From Nitrospirillum pindoramense (lineage in GTDB: Bacteria; Pseudomonadota; Alphaproteobacteria; Azospirillales; Azospirillaceae): DNA of 64,000 bases. Below the pieces are notes generated by a model. That model made no database searches and was not told the DNA's origin. It worked only from the letters and a program-made list of their open reading frames with translations. Location: contig NZ_VITR01000001.1 of assembly GCF_007827955.1 (NCBI RefSeq), positions 62,001 through 126,000 of the forward strand, given 5' to 3'. Of this stretch, positions 60,814-64,000 are shown piece after piece. The position numbers and the translations under genes were made by a program. Within the stretch, counting starts at the first letter, position 1; every line of letters starts with the position of its first letter.

Positions 60814-61069
60814 GGATGTCTGGCCGGGCTATGCCAGGAATCGGACCTTGCCCCCGTGTAACCCGTCCATCGCGCCCTATGTTGCTGGGCGGGACGGTGG
60901 TGGCGGGCGGGGCCCGTTCGCTGTTCGCCGTTCGCGGTTGGAAGGGTCACGGGGGGCAGAGTGCCCGCGGGCCGCCGACCGGGTCAAGCCATGCTGGAAG
61001 TCTGAACCTTTGCCTCGTCCCACGCCGCCCCTTCCCCCCGCCGAGGCGCCCGCCGGCGCCCCGACTGGG

Positions 61070-64000
61070 ATGCCAGTCGGGACGGAGCCTGTGGGGCTGC
61101 GGGTGCCCGGCCGGCGCCCGCCGGAGGTGCCCGATCCGGCATGCAAGGCACCCCGGCCTCCGCGCAAGCGGCGCGGCGTCGTGGGACACACGGCCCTGGT
61201 GATCCTGGAACTGGCGGCCGGCCTGCTGCTGGTGGTGCTGCTGACCGCCGGCCTGTTATCCTGGCGCCTCAGCCGCGGGCCCATGCCCATCTCGTGGTTC
61301 GCGCCCTATCTTGAGCAGGCGGTGAACGAGGGTGGCACCGTCCATATCTCGGTCCACAAGGTGGCCTTGGCCAAGGCGGCCAAGGGCGCCACGGTGGAAA
61401 TCATGGCCGATGACGTGGTGCTGACCGGCACGGGCGGCGCCACGGTGGCGACATTGCCCGAATTCCGCATCGCGCTGTCGGTGCCGGCCCTGCTGCACGG
61501 CCGCCTGGCGCCCACCCGCATCGTGCTGGTCCGCCCCCGCCTGAACGCCATCCGCGAGGTTGATGGCCGTTTCCGTCTGGCGCTGTTGTCGGATGACGAC
61601 ACCGACGACGGCAACGACGTCATGGCCGACCTGATCGCGGCCCTGAAGCGGCCGCCCGACCCCTTGGAACCCCTCGGCGCCTTGACCAAGCTGGTGGTGT
61701 CGGAGGCGCGGCTGTCGGTGGACAACCGGCAGCTGGGCCTGGTGTGGTCGGCCCCGCGCGCCGACATCATGCTCACACGCGATCGCCAGGGCATCACCGG
61801 CAACGCCCAGCTCACGGTGGATTTGGGTGGGCACATGACCCAGCTGGCGGCCGACCTGGGCTATCGCCTGGCCGACGGCACCATCAGCGCCGTGGGCCGC
61901 TTCACCGGTGTCAGCCCGGCCGACCTGGCCCATATCACCCGCGCGTCGGACGGCGTGCTGGCGGCCGTAGGCGGCATCGACATGCCCTTGGCCGGCACGA
62001 TCACCCTGGAACTCGCCGCCGACTTCTCTCCCCGCATCTTCGACGTGGCGCTCAGCGGCACGGCGGGCACCGTCACCCTGCCTGGCCGGCTGAAGGCGCC
62101 GCTGGCCGTGGCGAACCTGGACCTCCAGGCCCGGCTGGAGCCGGAGGGGCTGACCCTCAACCATCTGAACCTGACCTTGCCGGCGACCAACGGGGGGGCC
62201 ACCAGCGGCGCGGCGCCCAACGGCGCATCACCAGGTTCCACCGTCGCGTTGACGGGCAAGGCCGCGAAGCGCGATGACGGCAGTTACCGGGTGGGGCTGA
62301 ACGCCGAGGTCAAGGCCGTGCCGCTGAACGCGCTGGACGCCCTGTGGCCCCTGGATGCCCTGCCCAAGCCGCGCGCCTGGATTCTGCAGAACCTGTCGGA
62401 TGGCGCCTTCGACAAGGTCGCCTTCACGCTGGAAGGCAGCGCGCCGGCCGGCCTGTCGGACCTGGTTCCCACCCGCATGGCCGCGACCTTCGCCTTTTCC
62501 GGCGCGACCGTGAACTATATGGACGGTTTGCCCAAGGTGAAGGATGTGGGCGGCACCGCCACCTTCGACGGCGGCCACCTGGGCATCGAGCTGACTCAGG
62601 GCCGGCTGCTGGACCTTGCCCTAGGCACGTCGCGCCTGGACATCACCGGCCTGGACAAGACGGCGCAGAAGATGGAAATGACGCTGCCCGTCAGCGGCCC
62701 CATCTCCTCCGCTCTCACGGTGATCGACACCCCGCCGCTGGGCTATGCCAAGAAGGTGGGCCTTGTGCCGTCCGCCGTGGCCGGCACCGCCGACATGACC
62801 CTGCGCTTCGATTTCCCCTTGGTCGCCACCCTCAAGATGGACCAGGTGAAACTGGGCGTTCAGGCGCACCTGAAGAACGTGGCGGCCGACAATATCGTGG
62901 CCGACATCAAGGCGTCCGAGGGCGACCTGACCCTGGTGCTGGACAACAAGGGCATGGACACCAACGGCACCGCCCGGCTGAACGGCATGCCGGCCCGCAT
63001 CCTGTGGCGTGAGAACTTCCCGGAAGAGGCGCCCATCGGCACCCGTGTCGCCCTGCAGGCCACGGCCACCGACCGCGACCGCCAGTTGTTCCATCTGGAC
63101 TTTCCCGATTGGGTGCGGGGGCCCATGGGGGTCAGCATGGTCTACACCCGTGACGCCCAGCACGCCGAATCCATCTTGGCGGACCTGGACCTGACCCAGT
63201 CCGCGCTCGCCGTCTCGCTGATGGATTGGCGCAAGGTGCCGGGCACGCCGGCGTCGGCGCACGTCGAGGTGGGGTTCGACCAAGGGCGCCCCCTGCATGT
63301 CACCCGCATCCAGCTGAAGTCGGACGGGATGGAGGCGTCGGGCAGCCTGGACTTGAAGCACGACTTTTCCATCCGCCACATCGCGGTCGACCGCTATCGC
63401 CAGGGGCGCACCGACGCCGCCATGACGGTGGACATGGATGATGCCGGCGGCATGAGGATCAAGGCGGCCGGCCCCTCGCTGGACGCCCGGCCATTCCGCC
63501 GCTCCGCCAGTGGCGGGGGCAATGGCGGCGGGGGCAATGCCGGCGGTTCGCCCCGGGCGCCGACCGATGCGGAGCTGAAGGCGCTGGATGCCCGCCCGCC
63601 GCTGGATATCGACTTCAACTTCGACAAGGTGGTGACGGCCAACGGCGGGCGTGAGATCGGCGCCAGCAAGGGCCAGTTCGCCCGCCGGGGTCGCGCCTGG
63701 CGCTCCGTCGTGCTGGACAGCCGCGTCGGCAAGGACAACGCCGGCCATCTGTCCCTGCGCTATGTGCCCGATGGCAATGCCATGGCCCTCACCATCACCT
63801 CCGACGACGCCGGTGCCGCCCTGCAACAGCTGGACGTGCTGGACCACCTGCGGGGGGGCAAGCTGGTGGTCAAGGGCCATAGCCTGCCCGGCGACCCGCA
63901 CGAGGTGGTGGACGGCACCCTGGACGTCACCGATTACCAGGTGGTGGAGGCGCCGGTGATGGCGCGCCTGCTTTCCGCCGCCAGTTTCCAGGGCTTTTCC
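61070..64000 (+). CDS. AsmA/YhdP-like protein (runs off the end)
   Basis: At least 977 residues, cut by the window end. Arg/Pro-rich N-terminus, one TM helix about 39-62 (ALVILELAAGLLLVVLLTAG), then a very long periplasmic beta-rich domain typical of YhdP/AsmA-like proteins (SWFAPYLEQAVNEG, VRPRLNAIREVDGRFRLALL, TATFDGGHLGIELTQGRLLD). These form bridge-like lipid-transport proteins between the membranes. ATG 61070 is used; TTG 61010, with GGAAG upstream, and GTG 61181 are alternatives. The frame is open upstream too. Divergent from glnE. Confidence 0.8.
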   Translation, partial: MPVGTEPVGLRVPGRRPPEVPDPACKAPRPPRKRRGVVGHTALVILELAAGLLLVVLLTAGLLSWRLSRGPMPISWFAPYLEQAVNEGGTVHISVHKVALAKAAKGATVEIMADDVVLTGTGGATVATLPEFRIALSVPALLHGRLAPTRIVLVRPRLNAIREVDGRFRLALLSDDDTDDGNDVMADLIAALKRPPDPLEPLGALTKLVVSEARLSVDNRQLGLVWSAPRADIMLTRDRQGITGNAQLTVDLGGHMTQLAADLGYRLADGTISAVGRFTGVSPADLAHITRASDGVLAAVGGIDMPLAGTITLELAADFSPRIFDVALSGTAGTVTLPGRLKAPLAVANLDLQARLEPEGLTLNHLNLTLPATNGGATSGAAPNGASPGSTVALTGKAAKRDDGSYRVGLNAEVKAVPLNALDALWPLDALPKPRAWILQNLSDGAFDKVAFTLEGSAPAGLSDLVPTRMAATFAFSGATVNYMDGLPKVKDVGGTATFDGGHLGIELTQGRLLDLALGTSRLDITGLDKTAQKMEMTLPVSGPISSALTVIDTPPLGYAKKVGLVPSAVAGTADMTLRFDFPLVATLKMDQVKLGVQAHLKNVAADNIVADIKASEGDLTLVLDNKGMDTNGTARLNGMPARILWRENFPEEAPIGTRVALQATATDRDRQLFHLDFPDWVRGPMGVSMVYTRDAQHAESILADLDLTQSALAVSLMDWRKVPGTPASAHVEVGFDQGRPLHVTRIQLKSDGMEASGSLDLKHDFSIRHIAVDRYRQGRTDAAMTVDMDDAGGMRIKAAGPSLDARPFRRSASGGGNGGGGNAGGSPRAPTDAELKALDARPPLDIDFNFDKVVTANGGREIGASKGQFARRGRAWRSVVLDSRVGKDNAGHLSLRYVPDGNAMALTITSDDAGAALQQLDVLDHLRGGKLVVKGHSLPGDPHEVVDGTLDVTDYQVVEAPVMARLLSAASFQGFS

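Noticed and set aside
1-64000. tRNA, rRNA, transposase or integrase genes
   Set aside because: None found by eye on either strand; a covariance search would be needed to exclude small RNAs.

Overview
The window is GC-rich, densely coding DNA with short intergenic gaps and many TGATG/ATGA stop-start overlaps. Nothing in it identifies the species directly. An NtrC-type sigma-54 activator, two textbook -24/-12 promoters, FliG, GlnE, an archaic (Csu-like) chaperone-usher pilus locus, many 2-oxoglutarate oxygenases and TPR-glycosyltransferase proteins suggest an alphaproteobacterium, most likely Rhodospirillales/Azospirillaceae (inference). I saw no rRNA or tRNA genes, no CRISPR array and no transposase.

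Layout. 1-1430: a TrmN6-type methyltransferase and RfbC. 1434-7004 (minus): a compact surface-glycosylation set (GT-B glycosyltransferase, TPR-methyltransferase, DAD-type glycosyltransferase, TPR-GT9-like protein) headed by a small putative motility protein. 7118-9087: a small unknown protein and a sigma-54 activator whose receiver domain has lost its phosphorylation residues. 9269-15676 (minus): a cyclophilin and a four-gene chaperone-usher pilus operon. 15939-22011: an unknown protein with a 27-bp 3' repeat, a DsbA/FrnE-like protein, a stand-alone fliG, a lipoprotein, a small coiled-coil protein and a hybrid histidine kinase.

22122-36177 is the most unusual part. Two overlapping 2OG-Fe(II) oxygenase genes diverge from an operon that encodes a 52-residue single-TM peptide, an HlyD/MacA-type adaptor, one MacB-type ATPase and four consecutive ~820-residue double-FtsX permeases. 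A consensus sigma-54 promoter with two tandem palindromic activator sites precedes the operon. No activator, kinase or TolC gene lies beside it.

36277-43427: a GH28 pectinase-type hydrolase, a threonine dehydratase-like enzyme, a 1-Cys peroxiredoxin, two small unknown genes, a long non-coding gap and an SsuABC/TauABC-type transporter. 43428-44590: an AT-rich insert carrying one six-TM protein of unknown function. 44600-52385: acyl-CoA dehydrogenase, a lytic transglycosylase with its own sigma-54 promoter, a HisKA_2 kinase, a small protein, a D-2-hydroxyglutarate dehydrogenase-like flavoenzyme, DinB and Sua5. 52385-64000: an orphan ParA, two tandem PhyH-like dioxygenases with an AraC regulator, a VOC protein, Bcp, GlnE and an AsmA/YhdP-like protein that runs off the end.

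In general the left part looks like motility and surface functions under partial sigma-54 control, the middle an inducible export system, and the right housekeeping and accessory metabolism. All functions rest on reading motifs; no database search was run.
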